A stretch of 64,000 bases of DNA from Adhaeribacter terrigena (GCF_016623615.1 NZ_JAEHFX010000001.1:930001-994000); one strand, 5' to 3'; positions 17,048-25,766 are shown, numbered from the stretch's first letter. Numbers and translations are program-made. Notes: a model not told the origin generated them from the letters alone.

Positions 17048-17770
17048 ATGGCGGTAGTTCCGTATAAAGATGCCCCTGATTCGAAAAAGAACCAGGTAGC
17101 GCAGATGTTTAACAGTATTGCAGGCAAGTACGATTTCCTGAACCATTTTCTGAGTGCCGGCGTGGATATTTACTGGCGCAAAAAGGCTATCGGTTTGCTG
17201 CAAAAAAGTAAGCCCAAGCAAATTCTGGACATTGCCACCGGTACCGGCGATCTGGCCATTGAAGCCCTGAAAGTACATCCGGATAAAGTTACCGGCGTAG
17301 ATATTTCGGAAGGCATGCTGGCCGTGGGGCGGGAAAAAATGCAGAAAAAAGGCCTTGCCGGTAAAATAGAACTGCTTTCCGGCGATTCGGAGAATCTGCA
17401 ATTTAAAGCTGATTCTTTCGATGCCATAACCTGTGCTTTTGGCGTGCGCAATTTCGAAAACCTGGAAAAAGGACTTTCGGAGATGAACCGCGTACTAAAA
17501 CCGGGGGGCAGAGTCGTTATACTGGAGTTCTCGAAGCCCACGGCTTTCCCGATGAAACAAGCTTATAACTTTTATTTTAAAAATATTCTGCCGGTTTTTG
17601 GGAAAATGATCTCCAAAGACCAGTCGGCTTATACTTACCTGCCGGAATCGGTGCAGGCTTTCCCGGATGGAAAAGCTTTTCTGGGCATTCTGGATAAAGT
17701 AGGTTTTAAGCAAACCCAATGGCAGTCACTTACTTTCGGAATATGCTCAATTTACACCGCTGTAAAGTAG
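17048..17770 (+). CDS. ubiE: Demethylmenaquinone methyltransferase (UbiE/MenG)
   Basis: A 240-residue SAM-dependent methyltransferase of the UbiE/COQ5 family. Motif I is DIATGTGD (61-68), the post-I acidic residue is in GVDISEGML, and the signature [26 protein letters not shown] is intact. Bacteroidota make menaquinone, so it should catalyse the last C-methylation of demethylmenaquinone. Its 3' end overlaps the next gene, porT, by 28 nt, an order common in T9SS-bearing Bacteroidota. Confidence 0.94.
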   Translation: MAVVPYKDAPDSKKNQVAQMFNSIAGKYDFLNHFLSAGVDIYWRKKAIGLLQKSKPKQILDIATGTGDLAIEALKVHPDKVTGVDISEGMLAVGREKMQKKGLAGKIELLSGDSENLQFKADSFDAITCAFGVRNFENLEKGLSEMNRVLKPGGRVVILEFSKPTAFPMKQAYNFYFKNILPVFGKMISKDQSAYTYLPESVQAFPDGKAFLGILDKVGFKQTQWQSLTFGICSIYTAVK

Positions 17771-18468
17771 TTTTCAGCTTCATTTTAGTACTGTTTTCTA
17801 CAGTAGCTATTGCTCAGAAAGATCAGAAGATCAGCGGGAAAAACCTGCCGAATTACGATAACCGCAAAATGCACTATGGGTTTTACCTGGGTGCTACGGC
17901 TTCGCGTTTTAACGTAGATTATTCCGACGAATACATCCAGCGCCTGCAGGTGGCCGATTCTTCCGGGTTACGCGCGGCTAACCCTAAAACTACGCCCGGA
18001 TTCACGCTTGGGTTTGTGCTTAGCCGGCAGTTAGGCGATTATTTTACGATCCGTTTCCTGCCCGGCGTTGGTTTTTATAACCGCCAGATAGAATTTGAGG
18101 ATAACGGCGAGCTGGTGAACCAGGAAGTGCCGAGCACCACGGTGCATTTGCCTTTCCTGTTTAAATACATGTCGAAACGCCGGCAGAATACGCGAATGTA
18201 TTTTGTAGCGGGTGTAACTCCAAGCATAGACATGGGTGGCAGCAAACGCGGCGAACGGATTGATAATAAACTGCGGGTAGATAAAAATAATTTTCAGATC
18301 GAATATGGCGTAGGGGTTGACCTGTTTTATCCTTTCTTTAAATTTGCCCCGGAAATTCGGGTTGCCCACGGGGTGCCCAATATTCTGATAACCGATAATA
18401 ACCCCTACAGCCGGAGCTTTCAGAATTTAAGAACTACCACGGTTACGCTTTATCTTAATTTCGAATAA
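17743..18468 (+). CDS. porT: PorT/SprT, type IX secretion protein
   Basis: The ATG at 17743 gives the signal peptide [20 protein letters not shown] (Ala-rich cleavage site after it). The mature protein of about 215 residues is an outer-membrane beta-barrel ([60 protein letters not shown], terminal [11 protein letters not shown]) typical of PorT. PorT is required for assembly or function of the type IX secretion machinery. Identification rests on the sequence pattern plus the conserved position right after ubiE, with which it is translationally coupled. Confidence 0.9.
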   Translation: MLNLHRCKVVFSFILVLFSTVAIAQKDQKISGKNLPNYDNRKMHYGFYLGATASRFNVDYSDEYIQRLQVADSSGLRAANPKTTPGFTLGFVLSRQLGDYFTIRFLPGVGFYNRQIEFEDNGELVNQEVPSTTVHLPFLFKYMSKRRQNTRMYFVAGVTPSIDMGGSKRGERIDNKLRVDKNNFQIEYGVGVDLFYPFFKFAPEIRVAHGVPNILITDNNPYSRSFQNLRTTTVTLYLNFE

Positions 18469-18478
18469 GACTTTTGAC

Positions 18479-19231
18479 ATGCCAAACCCTACCGTTTTTA
18501 TTACCGGTGCCACTTCGGGCATTGGCCGTGCCACGGCGCTTTTACTCGGTAATGCAGGCTTCAGAATTATTGCTGCCGGCCGCCGGACCGAACGCCTGGA
18601 AGAACTGAAAACTTTGCTCCCGGCAGGGAATGTGCACACCCTGGAATTTGACGTGCGCGATAAAGCGGCCGTAAAAAACGCTATTGAAACGCTGCCGGAA
18701 ACCTGGAAAAACATTGACGTGCTGATCAACAATGCCGGTAACGCGCACGGACTTTCTGATATTCAGAATGGCAATGTGGACGATTGGGATCTGATGATCG
18801 ATATTAACGTGAAAGGTCTCTTGTACGTGAGCCGCGAAATTATTCCGGGTATGATTGCTAATGGCGGCGGTCGCATCATTAACATCGGTTCTATTGCGGG
18901 CAAGGAAGTTTACCCGAACGGGAACGTATATTGTGCCAGCAAATTTGCCGTAGATGCGCTTTCCAAAGCTATGCGGTTAGATCTGCTGAAAGAAGGTATT
19001 ATGGTGTCGGAAATTAACCCGGGCATGGTAGAAACCGAGTTTTCGGAAGTGCGCTTTAAAGGCGATAAGGAGAAAGCGGCGCAAACCTATAAAGGAATGG
19101 AACCGCTGCGCCCGGAAGATATTGCTGACGTGATCCATTTTACTTTAACCCGCCCGAAACACGTAAACCTGGCCGATATTCTAATTTTGCCGGCGGCACA
19201 GGCAAGCACCACGCTAAGCATCCGTAAATAA
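18479..19231 (+). CDS. Short-chain dehydrogenase/reductase (YdfG-like)
   Basis: A 250-residue classical SDR with a Rossmann fold. The cofactor motif is TGATSGIG (9-16), with NNAG at 84-87 and catalytic S138, Y151 and K155 (YCASK). Basic residues after beta-2 (GRRTERL) suggest NADP. It is closest in pattern to YdfG, which oxidises 3-hydroxy acids such as L-allo-threonine or serine. It starts 10 nt after porT, so it may share the transcript, and ends 2 nt before the cytochrome gene. Confidence 0.88.
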   Translation: MPNPTVFITGATSGIGRATALLLGNAGFRIIAAGRRTERLEELKTLLPAGNVHTLEFDVRDKAAVKNAIETLPETWKNIDVLINNAGNAHGLSDIQNGNVDDWDLMIDINVKGLLYVSREIIPGMIANGGGRIINIGSIAGKEVYPNGNVYCASKFAVDALSKAMRLDLLKEGIMVSEINPGMVETEFSEVRFKGDKEKAAQTYKGMEPLRPEDIADVIHFTLTRPKHVNLADILILPAAQASTTLSIRK

Positions 19232-19233
19232 TA

Positions 19234-21180
19234 ATGAAGCTTTTTAGGAACTGGAATACGAAAGAATGGGCCGTTTTTGCAACGGCCTGTTTGTTTATAT
19301 CGGCCTGCGTTTTTATAGGCTGCTCCGGAAACGGTAGCAAAAATGAGGAGAAAACTGCTGCTACGGTTTCGCAAACCGGTTATCTGAACCACAGCCATGA
19401 AGTGCATTATACGGGCATGAAAAGCTGCGTTTCCTGCCATCAGGACATTTACCAGACTTACCTGGAAACCGGAAAAGCGCGTTCCTTTCACCTGCCGGAC
19501 CCAAAAGACCAGATCGAGAATTTTGCAGCCAAACCGGTTTACGATAAATTCTCCGACCTGAGCTACACGGCGTTCTGGCAAGGCAATGATATGTACATTT
19601 CCGAATTCCGTTTGCAGGGCAAAGACACGGTGCATTACCGCGCTGAAAAAATTGATTTTGTAATTGGCTCCGGAAACCAGACGCGCTCCTATATTTTTGA
19701 AAGTAACGGGTATTTCTATGAAATGCCGATAACCTGGTACGTGGGGAAAAAGATCTGGGACCTGAGCCCGGGCTATGAAAACGGCGCCAATTCCGGTTTC
19801 AGCCGCACCATTGGGCAGCAGTGTTTAGAATGCCATAATTCCGATAATAAATTCGTAGAAAATTCGGTAAATAAATTTACGAGCGTAGGCTTAGGTATGA
19901 GTTGCGAAAAATGCCACGGCCCCGGCGAAGCGCACGTAAAACTGATGCAGCAAGGTTCGAAGGAAAGTATTAAAAACAGCATCGATTACAGCATTGTAAA
20001 CCCTGCGCATTTGCCTATTCAATTGCAGTTCGATGTTTGCCGGCAATGCCACCTGGAAGGGTTAACGGTACCGAAAATGAATAAAAAACTCGTAGATTTC
20101 CGGCCGGGTTTGCCGCTGAACAGTTTTGTAGATGTGTTCATTCCGGTGCAGAATATGAGCGTTCCGGCCTTTGGTTTTGCTTCGCACGCAGAACGTTTGC
20201 AGCAAAGCCCTTGCTTTATTGGTTCGGGCGAAAAACTGACTTGTAATACCTGCCACGATCCGCACAAAGCCCTGAAAGGCAATTCGCTGCTGTTTTACGA
20301 CGAAAAATGCCAGGGCTGTCACGCGCCCGAAAAAATGGTAGACCCGCACAAGAACGTGAAAATTGCCGGTCAGAACTGCGTAACCTGCCACATGCCAAAA
20401 TCGGGCACTACCGATATTCCGCACGTTTCCAGCACCGATCATTTTATCCGGAAAAAAGCGGAAACCGAGCCGATCACCGTTTCTAAAAACCGGCTGGTTT
20501 CGTTCAAGAGCTTTACTTCCAAAGAAAATTTATCGGAAACGGACCGCAGCCATTTGCTGGCCAACATGCTGTACTTCGAGCAGAATGAGCAGAACCCGGA
20601 ATACCTGGCGCGCATTGTAAAGTTTCAGAAAAACCTGGACCGCGACGAACAAATAAAACTGGCTTACCTGCGTAAAGCTGCTCCCGAACCGGAATGGAAT
20701 AACCTGACGCCGGCGCAGATATCTGAACCATACACGGCATTTTATTTGTCGCAATTATTCCGGAATAACCCGGAAAACGCTATTGCTTTTGCCCAAAAAA
20801 GTACGCAACTGGCACCCGCCAATTTAGATTTCCGTTTCCGGCTGGCTGAACTTTACGACGATTTCGGGCAGAAGCAACTGGCCGAGGAAAACTACCGCCA
20901 GGTACTGCAAATGGAACCTGGCTATAAAATGGCGCTGCTCAATTTAGGGTTCCTGCTCAGTCAGCACGGCGATTTTAAAAACGCGATAGATTTAACCGAA
21001 AAAGCCATAAAAGCTGACCCGAATTACACCCGCGCCTACGAAAACCGGATCAATATTCTGCTGCAAACCGGCCAGTTTCCGAAAGGGTTGGATGAACTGA
21101 GTAAACTGATCCGTAAATTCCCGCAAAACGCTAATTATAAAGCCCTTAAAAGCAGGGTGGAGGAAGCGATGCGGAATTAA
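19234..21180 (+). CDS. Heptahaem c-type cytochrome with C-terminal TPRs (lipoprotein)
   Basis: A 648-residue protein with a lipoprotein-type signal (VFIGC, Cys at about 30), so it is probably anchored in the envelope. Seven CXXCH haem sites occur in order: CVSCH (65-69), CLECH, CEKCH, CRQCH, CNTCH, CQGCH and CVTCH, all within the first 400 residues. TPR motifs fill the last 150 (SPENAIAFAQ-type helices, NYRQVLQMEPGYKMALLNLG, KAIKADPNYTRAYENR). The haem half resembles the cytochrome c554 / NrfA-related group, and no oxidoreductase partner is adjacent. It likely moves electrons at the periplasmic face; the donor and acceptor are unknown. Confidence 0.88.
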   Translation: MKLFRNWNTKEWAVFATACLFISACVFIGCSGNGSKNEEKTAATVSQTGYLNHSHEVHYTGMKSCVSCHQDIYQTYLETGKARSFHLPDPKDQIENFAAKPVYDKFSDLSYTAFWQGNDMYISEFRLQGKDTVHYRAEKIDFVIGSGNQTRSYIFESNGYFYEMPITWYVGKKIWDLSPGYENGANSGFSRTIGQQCLECHNSDNKFVENSVNKFTSVGLGMSCEKCHGPGEAHVKLMQQGSKESIKNSIDYSIVNPAHLPIQLQFDVCRQCHLEGLTVPKMNKKLVDFRPGLPLNSFVDVFIPVQNMSVPAFGFASHAERLQQSPCFIGSGEKLTCNTCHDPHKALKGNSLLFYDEKCQGCHAPEKMVDPHKNVKIAGQNCVTCHMPKSGTTDIPHVSSTDHFIRKKAETEPITVSKNRLVSFKSFTSKENLSETDRSHLLANMLYFEQNEQNPEYLARIVKFQKNLDRDEQIKLAYLRKAAPEPEWNNLTPAQISEPYTAFYLSQLFRNNPENAIAFAQKSTQLAPANLDFRFRLAELYDDFGQKQLAEENYRQVLQMEPGYKMALLNLGFLLSQHGDFKNAIDLTEKAIKADPNYTRAYENRINILLQTGQFPKGLDELSKLIRKFPQNANYKALKSRVEEAMRN

Positions 21181-21214
21181 TGTGCTGATGTGTTGATTGG
21201 CATAGTAGCAAAGT

Positions 21215-21282
21215 AAAGCGAAAGTAGCGTGATGTAGCGTAGGGTTTAAATTCTCTACGCTACATCACGCTACTTTCGCTTT
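21215..21282. repeat. Perfect 28-bp inverted repeat
   Basis: The left arm 21215-21242 and right arm 21255-21282 are exact reverse complements over all 28 bases, with a 12-nt loop. There is no T run, so it is not an ordinary terminator. It lies 35 nt past the cytochrome stop codon. Confidence 0.85.
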
Positions 21283-21286
21283 AAGA

Positions 21287-21316
21287 CAGTTTTTCGCCTC
21301 AAAACCCTACCGTTTA
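21287..21316. repeat. Dispersed core repeat, extended copy
   Basis: CAGTTTTTCGCCTC is followed by AAAACCCTACCGTTTA (21301-21316). Confidence 0.8.
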
Positions 21317-21346
21317 TAACCCTTTCCGGAAATTCCAGTTTAACTT

Positions 21347-21402
21347 AATCACTAATCACTAATCACTAATCACTAATCACTAATCACTAATCACTAATCA
21401 CT
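21347..21402. repeat. Eight perfect tandem copies of AATCACT
   Basis: A 7-bp unit repeated exactly eight times (56 bp), ending 5 nt before a GTG start codon. It is a likely site of slipped-strand length change in the leader or promoter of the VOC gene. Confidence 0.95.
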
Positions 21403-21407
21403 TTCCC

Positions 21408-21806
21408 GTGGAAATTCTGCAAATAAAAGAAACCTGTTTGTATGTGAAGGATCTGGATGCTACGCGGCAATTTTACGCCGGGAAGCTGGGGCTGGAAATT
21501 ATTGGCGAAGTGAAAAACCGCCACGTTTTCTTTCGGGCTGGAAAATCGGTTTTGCTTTGTTTCGATCCGGAAGCTTCTAAAAAAGGCGAAACCCTGCCGC
21601 CACATTACGGTACCGGAAATCTGCATCTCGCTTTTGAAGTTGCTCCCGACCGCTACGAAGACCAGAAAACCATTGTAAAGGCTTTGGGAATTGGCATTGA
21701 GCACGAACACGAATGGCCCAACGAACTCAAGTCATTTTACTTCCGCGACCCGGACAATCATCTACTGGAAATTGTAATGACGGGAATGTGGGAAAAGCAG
21801 ATTTGA
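21408..21806 (+). CDS. VOC family protein
   Basis: A 132-residue protein with two beta-alpha-beta-beta-beta modules (ETCLYVKDLDATRQFYAGKLGLEI, FYFRDPDNHLLEIVMTGMW). Candidate metal ligands are His in LHLAFEV and Glu in HLLEIV, as in glyoxalase and fosfomycin-resistance proteins. It starts at GTG 21408, five bases after the heptamer array, which makes the array part of its leader. Its TGA stop lies inside an AAATTTG-type repeat (CAGATTTGAAGATTTG). The substrate is not predictable. Confidence 0.82.
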   Translation: MEILQIKETCLYVKDLDATRQFYAGKLGLEIIGEVKNRHVFFRAGKSVLLCFDPEASKKGETLPPHYGTGNLHLAFEVAPDRYEDQKTIVKALGIGIEHEHEWPNELKSFYFRDPDNHLLEIVMTGMWEKQI

Positions 21807-21952
21807 AGATTTGAAAATGTAGCGATGACAAAAAGTACAAAGGAGAACATGAGGAAATAAAAGAAGACTGTTATGGTTTTTCTCGTGAGTAGCCAGCCAT
21901 TCCGGATTACTTTATTTATTAAGGAGCTAGCCTGGCAATTACCAATCAACAA

Positions 21953-22603
21953 TTAAATAATACCCGCATCCAGCTGCCGCAGAATTTCTGCATCCATTTT
22001 ATGGCCGCCGTTAAAGCTTACGATCTGAGGCGTGAGGCCATAGGAGCGGAGCAGTTCGTATTGTTTTTGCGGCATATCTTCCGGAATCATTTCATCTTCG
22101 GTGCCGCGCACCATTACCAGGTTGGTTTGCTTCAGGGTTTCTAAAGAAAGATCGAAATTCATATCTTCCGGAAATGCGGCCGCCCATAAAATTAAGCGGT
22201 TGCAGGGCACTTTTCCGGCGGCCAGCCAGCGACAAACGGTAGCGCCGCCCTGCGAAAAACCCAGGATATTCACTTTTAAATTTGCCGGAAAATCAGGTTT
22301 CAGGCTTTCGAAAAGCTGGTTCAGGTAATTTACGTAATCGTGAATTTCGGTTTCGCGGTTATAACTTGTCATCCAGCTGGCGCCTACGTGGCCCCGGAAA
22401 CCTTCACGGTAAAATTTCGATAATGCCTCTGGTGCTACTACCACATTTTTGCCCGTATCCAAGCTCTGGAAATGGCGCAGAAAATAATCGGCCCGCTGTC
22501 CGTAGCCGTGGCAAACGATCCAGAGCGTTTCGGTTGCTTTAGAAAATTCGCCGAGCTGGTAAACATTGGCGGTGCGGGTTACGGGCAGGTTAAAGGCTTT
22601 CAT
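21953..22603 (-). CDS. Alpha/beta hydrolase (carboxylesterase/phospholipase type)
   Basis: A 216-residue serine esterase. The nucleophile is S118 in GFSQGG, with probable Asp near 170 (RGTEDEMIP) and His201 (GGHKM). The oxyanion segment is VCHGYGQRADYF. Length and the late Asp/His positions match the YpfH/carboxylesterase family, which acts on short acyl or lysophospholipid esters. It has no signal peptide and is therefore cytoplasmic. Confidence 0.88.
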   Translation of the reverse strand: MKAFNLPVTRTANVYQLGEFSKATETLWIVCHGYGQRADYFLRHFQSLDTGKNVVVAPEALSKFYREGFRGHVGASWMTSYNRETEIHDYVNYLNQLFESLKPDFPANLKVNILGFSQGGATVCRWLAAGKVPCNRLILWAAAFPEDMNFDLSLETLKQTNLVMVRGTEDEMIPEDMPQKQYELLRSYGLTPQIVSFNGGHKMDAEILRQLDAGII

Positions 22604-22751
22604 GGTTTTATTTTGGGAAAGCGAAATTGTGAAAAATTTCTGAATACTGCGGCCCGTTGACTAAAGCCAACGGCAATGAATGGCGAAGGTGAAGTTGTAA
22701 AACCCGGCGGTGCCCCCAATGGTAAAACCGTGAGAATTAGAGTTGCTATGA

Positions 22752-22767
22752 AAAACGCTATGCTTTT
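22752..22767. repeat. Dispersed core repeat copy
   Basis: AAAACGCTATGCTTTT, followed by CAGCTGAAAAACT, the mirrored flank. Confidence 0.75.
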
Positions 22768-22806
22768 CAGCTGAAAAACTCCATTATGCTTCTCCCTGAA
22801 AAAAAA

Positions 22807-22946
22807 TCATTACCGTCTGCTTTAACAGACAGAATAAAGCTGCCTGAATTTTCGGCTTTAGCCAAATTTACAAAATTCTGATTTGGCTAAAGCAGAAGAT
22901 CGAAAAGTAGTTAATCGTAAGCTAAAGCAGTCGGCAATGAAATTAG
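22807..22946. repeat. Nested inverted repeat (MITE-like)
   Basis: The outer arms are TCATTACCGTCTGCTTTA (from 22807) and TAAAGCAGTCGGCAATGA (to about 22940), with two mismatches. The inner pair 22855-22867 and 22881-22893 (GCTTTAGCCAAAT and its exact complement) lies within. The whole 140-bp block could fold as a two-tier hairpin. Confidence 0.7.
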
Positions 22947-22964
22947 TACAGTAGTTTCCCGGTA

Positions 22965-22980
22965 AAAACCTTGCCGTTTC
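22965..22980. repeat. Dispersed core repeat, diverged
   Basis: AAAACCTTGCCGTTTC, 34 nt before the cytidine deaminase stop codon. Confidence 0.55.
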
Positions 22981-23014
22981 ACTAACTTTTTGGCCGGTTT
23001 TAACTCGCAGATTT

Positions 23015-23521
23015 TTATTCTTTCGGTTGGGCGCCCAGCAGATTTTCCTTGGTAAAAACCAGCGGCAGCAGATCTTTTACACTCGAAAGACGGTAAATTT
23101 CAGTGCCTTCGCCTTGCAAAAGCAATTTTATGGGCGAGCCTTGCCGATCTTCATATTCGGTCATAACCTGGCGGCAACCTCCGCAGGGTGCGCCTTGTAA
23201 ATATTTATAGGTGAACGCTTTACGGGCCGCTACGGCAATCAGCTCGATGGCCATGAAAGGGGCAATGGCGCTTTTGCCAAACAAAGCGGTCCGTTCGGCG
23301 CACATGCCTGAAGGGTAGGCTGCGTTTTCCTGATTGTTGCCGATGTGAATGGTGCCGTCTTCGAGCAATAAAGCAGCGCCCACCAGGAAATTGGAGTAAG
23401 GCGCATAAGCGTTTTCAGTTGCTTCTTTGGCTTTGTTCCAGGTTCGTTTTTCGCTTTCGGTCAGCTCTTTTTCTGACTCCAGCACTTCAATTCTGATCTT
23501 TATTTTTAATTCTCTGGCCAT
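23015..23521 (-). CDS. cdd: Cytidine deaminase
   Basis: A 168-residue zinc enzyme that deaminates cytidine and deoxycytidine in pyrimidine salvage. Zn ligands are C74, C113 and C116 with catalytic E76 (MCAERTA, PCGGCRQVM). The substrate loop NNQENAAYPSG is present. It is slightly longer than the usual 130-residue homotetrameric form because of a charged N-terminal extension of about 30 residues. Confidence 0.95.
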   Translation of the reverse strand: MARELKIKIRIEVLESEKELTESEKRTWNKAKEATENAYAPYSNFLVGAALLLEDGTIHIGNNQENAAYPSGMCAERTALFGKSAIAPFMAIELIAVAARKAFTYKYLQGAPCGGCRQVMTEYEDRQGSPIKLLLQGEGTEIYRLSSVKDLLPLVFTKENLLGAQPKE

Positions 23522-23643
23522 GGCCGTTTCTATTAATCAAGTGAAAAAGGGCGTTAAAAGTAACAGTTTCTGATGAGAATACAAGTTTTTGTTTGGGCAG
23601 GGAAGCAGAAAATGGTAATTTTCCCTAAATTTTGAGCTTCACT

Positions 23644-24987
23644 ATGAAACATATCCTCCTTTTAGGCGCCGGCCGCTCGGCTTCGGTGCTCATTGCCTAC
23701 CTGTTGCAAAATTCCCTGGAACATAACTGGACCCTGACCATCGGTGATATTTCCGTAACGCACCTGGATGAAACCCTGGTGGGCCGCGATTACGCAAATG
23801 CCGTTATTTTCGATGTTTTTGACGAAGAGCAGCGCACTTCCGAAGTTGCCAAAGCCGATCTTGTGATTTCTTTGCTGCCGGCGGCTTTTCATATTCAGGT
23901 GGCGCTGGAGTGTTTGAAGCAGCACAAAAATATGATCACGGCTTCGTACGTTTCGCCGGAAATTCAGGCTTTGCACGAGCAAGCGGAAGCTGAAGGCCTG
24001 ACGTTTATGATGGAATGCGGCCTGGACCCGGGCATCGACCACATGAGCGCCATGCAGGTTATTCACCACATTAAAGAAAGCGGCGGCCACATCTTTTCGT
24101 TTAAATCGTACACCGGTGGTTTAATGGCGCCGGAATCGGATACCAACCCCTGGAACTACAAAATTACCTGGAACCCGCGCAACGTGGTTTTAGCCGGACA
24201 AGGCACTGCTAAATACCTGGAAAACGGCTGCTACAAATACATTCCGTACCACCGCTTATTTTCCCGCACCGAAACCTTTAATGTGCTGGATTATGGCGAA
24301 TTTGAAGGCTATGCCAACCGCGATTCTTTAAGCTACCGCGAGCCGTACGGCCTGCAAAAGATCGACACCATTTTGCGCGGCACGTTCCGCCGCAAAGGGT
24401 ATTCCGAAGCCTGGAACGCGCTGGTGCAACTTGGTATGACGGATGACACTTACAAGCTGGAAAACTCTGCCACCATGACCTACGCCGAATTTACCGCCGC
24501 TTATTTGCCGGCCGGAAATGAAGCCTTGTCGTTAGCAGAAAGAACGGCCCGTTATTTGGGTTTTCCGGCTGAAAGTGACACTGTTGCTAAGTTAAACTGG
24601 CTGGGTTTATTCAGCGATGAAATGATCGGTCTGGAAATTGCAAGTCCGGCGCAGATAGTGGAGAAAATGCTGGTAGAGAAATGGAAATTAAGCACCGGCG
24701 ACAAAGACATGATCGTGATGCAGCATATTTTCGATTATGAATTGCAGGGCCAGAAAAAACGCATGACCAGCAGCATGGTGGTGTTGGGCGAAGATGAAGT
24801 GAGGACTGCGATGGCGAAAACGGTAGGTTTGCCGGTTGGAATTGCGGCCAAATTAATGCTGCAAGGCGAGATCACGGAAAAGGGCGTGGTAATGCCAACC
24901 AAAGGTGCCGTATACGGACCAATTCTGCGGGAATTAAAGGCACATGGCATTCATTTTATAGAAGAAGTTACGCCGCTGGAAAACTAA
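23644..24987 (+). CDS. Saccharopine dehydrogenase-like NAD(P) enzyme
   Basis: The ATG at 23644 (MKHILLLGAGRSASVLIAYLL) opens a Rossmann domain with GAGRSA; a TTG four codons upstream is less likely. The 447-residue protein has the Sacchrp_dh_NADP domain and C-terminal half (MECGLDPGIDHMSAMQVI, SYTGGLMAPESDTNPWNYKITWNPRNVV). This is the glutamate-forming saccharopine dehydrogenase / LYS9 type. The role in lysine breakdown, or in a related reductive amination, is inferred, as no LKR gene is adjacent. Confidence 0.9.
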   Translation: MKHILLLGAGRSASVLIAYLLQNSLEHNWTLTIGDISVTHLDETLVGRDYANAVIFDVFDEEQRTSEVAKADLVISLLPAAFHIQVALECLKQHKNMITASYVSPEIQALHEQAEAEGLTFMMECGLDPGIDHMSAMQVIHHIKESGGHIFSFKSYTGGLMAPESDTNPWNYKITWNPRNVVLAGQGTAKYLENGCYKYIPYHRLFSRTETFNVLDYGEFEGYANRDSLSYREPYGLQKIDTILRGTFRRKGYSEAWNALVQLGMTDDTYKLENSATMTYAEFTAAYLPAGNEALSLAERTARYLGFPAESDTVAKLNWLGLFSDEMIGLEIASPAQIVEKMLVEKWKLSTGDKDMIVMQHIFDYELQGQKKRMTSSMVVLGEDEVRTAMAKTVGLPVGIAAKLMLQGEITEKGVVMPTKGAVYGPILRELKAHGIHFIEEVTPLEN

Positions 24988-24989
24988 GA

Positions 24990-25017
24990 AAAACGGTAGG
25001 GTAAATGCCTGAAAAAG
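24990..25017. repeat. Dispersed core repeat, extended copy, reverse orientation
   Basis: AAAACGGTAGGGTAAA then TGCCTGAAAAAG. It begins 3 nt after the stop codon and merges with the terminator stem at 25012. Confidence 0.8.
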
Positions 25018-25051
25018 TGCTGCTGAGTTATTTCGGCAGCACTTTTTTTTT
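25012..25051. terminator. Bidirectional terminator
   Basis: AAAAAGTGCTGC (25012-25023) pairs with 25036-25047, and eleven T in total follow. It separates the convergent dehydrogenase and TrmN6 genes. Confidence 0.85.
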
Positions 25052-25055
25052 TTGT

Positions 25056-25766
25056 TCAGAAAATCAGATAGTAATCCTTCAGCAATGTTGCAAAGTCGGC
25101 AGTGTAAGCCTGATCCGGATTGCGGATGATGAGGCTTTGTTTTTGAGTTGGTTTTTCCCAAAACGAATAGGCGTAAATGGTGCGCAAATGTTTGCCATCG
25201 GGCTGGGTGAAAAGCTGCAATTCCCTGGCCGGAAACAGTTTTTCTTTAAATGCCAGATTCCGGAAAACTTCGGCTTCGGCAGGCGGCAGCAATAAATAGA
25301 AAATTCCTTCCGGCGTTAAAAACTGTTTTACAAAATGCACCAGATCTTCGAAAGGCAGTTCCTGCGTATGTTTGGCAATGGTTCTGGCCGTATCCGGCGA
25401 TTTTAAAGAAGCCTGAAAAAACGGCGGATTGCAAATGATCACGTCGAACTGCTGCTGGTTTTCCTGCCCGAATTGTTGCAGACTTTTTTGCGCTAAAACG
25501 ATACGGTTTTTCCAGGGGCTTTCCGCGAAATTTTCTTCGGCCTGAGCAGCCGCCGCCGCGTCAATTTCTACGGCGGTGATCTGGGCGTGGGAGCGTTGCG
25601 CCACCATTAAACTCAGCAAACCGGTGCCGGTGCCAATATCCAGAATTTGTTTTGCATCTTTCACCTCCGCCCAGGCACCCAAAACGCAGGAATCCGTGCA
25701 AACTTTCATGGCGGTTCTATCCTGGTTTATACGGAATTGCTTGAACTGAAAGTAAGCGTTGGCCAC
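25056..25766 (-). CDS. trmN6: tRNA1(Val) (adenine37-N6)-methyltransferase
   Basis: A 236-residue SAM methyltransferase. Motif I is DIGTGTG (43-49) and the catalytic motif is NPPF (113-116). The N-terminal FRFKQF-like segment (YFQFKQFRINQDRTAMKVCTDS) is typical of YfiC/TrmN6, which makes m6A37 in tRNA1Val. The start is GTG (25766). The upstream region holds an inverted-arm repeat. Confidence 0.9.
   Translation of the reverse strand: MANAYFQFKQFRINQDRTAMKVCTDSCVLGAWAEVKDAKQILDIGTGTGLLSLMVAQRSHAQITAVEIDAAAAAQAEENFAESPWKNRIVLAQKSLQQFGQENQQQFDVIICNPPFFQASLKSPDTARTIAKHTQELPFEDLVHFVKQFLTPEGIFYLLLPPAEAEVFRNLAFKEKLFPARELQLFTQPDGKHLRTIYAYSFWEKPTQKQSLIIRNPDQAYTADFATLLKDYYLIF

Larger units (their letters stand above)
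22604..23014. other. Intergenic region made of nested inverted repeats
   Basis: These 411 nt have no credible gene. They contain a palindrome at 22652-22673 (CCGTTG and CAACGG around CTAAAG), a core repeat at 22752, a nested inverted-repeat structure at 22807-22946 and another core copy at 22965. The motif CGGCAATGAA occurs twice. Confidence 0.7.

Noticed and set aside
21347-21402. CRISPR array
   Set aside because: The repeat unit is 7 bp without spacers, and no cas genes are present. It is a simple tandem array.
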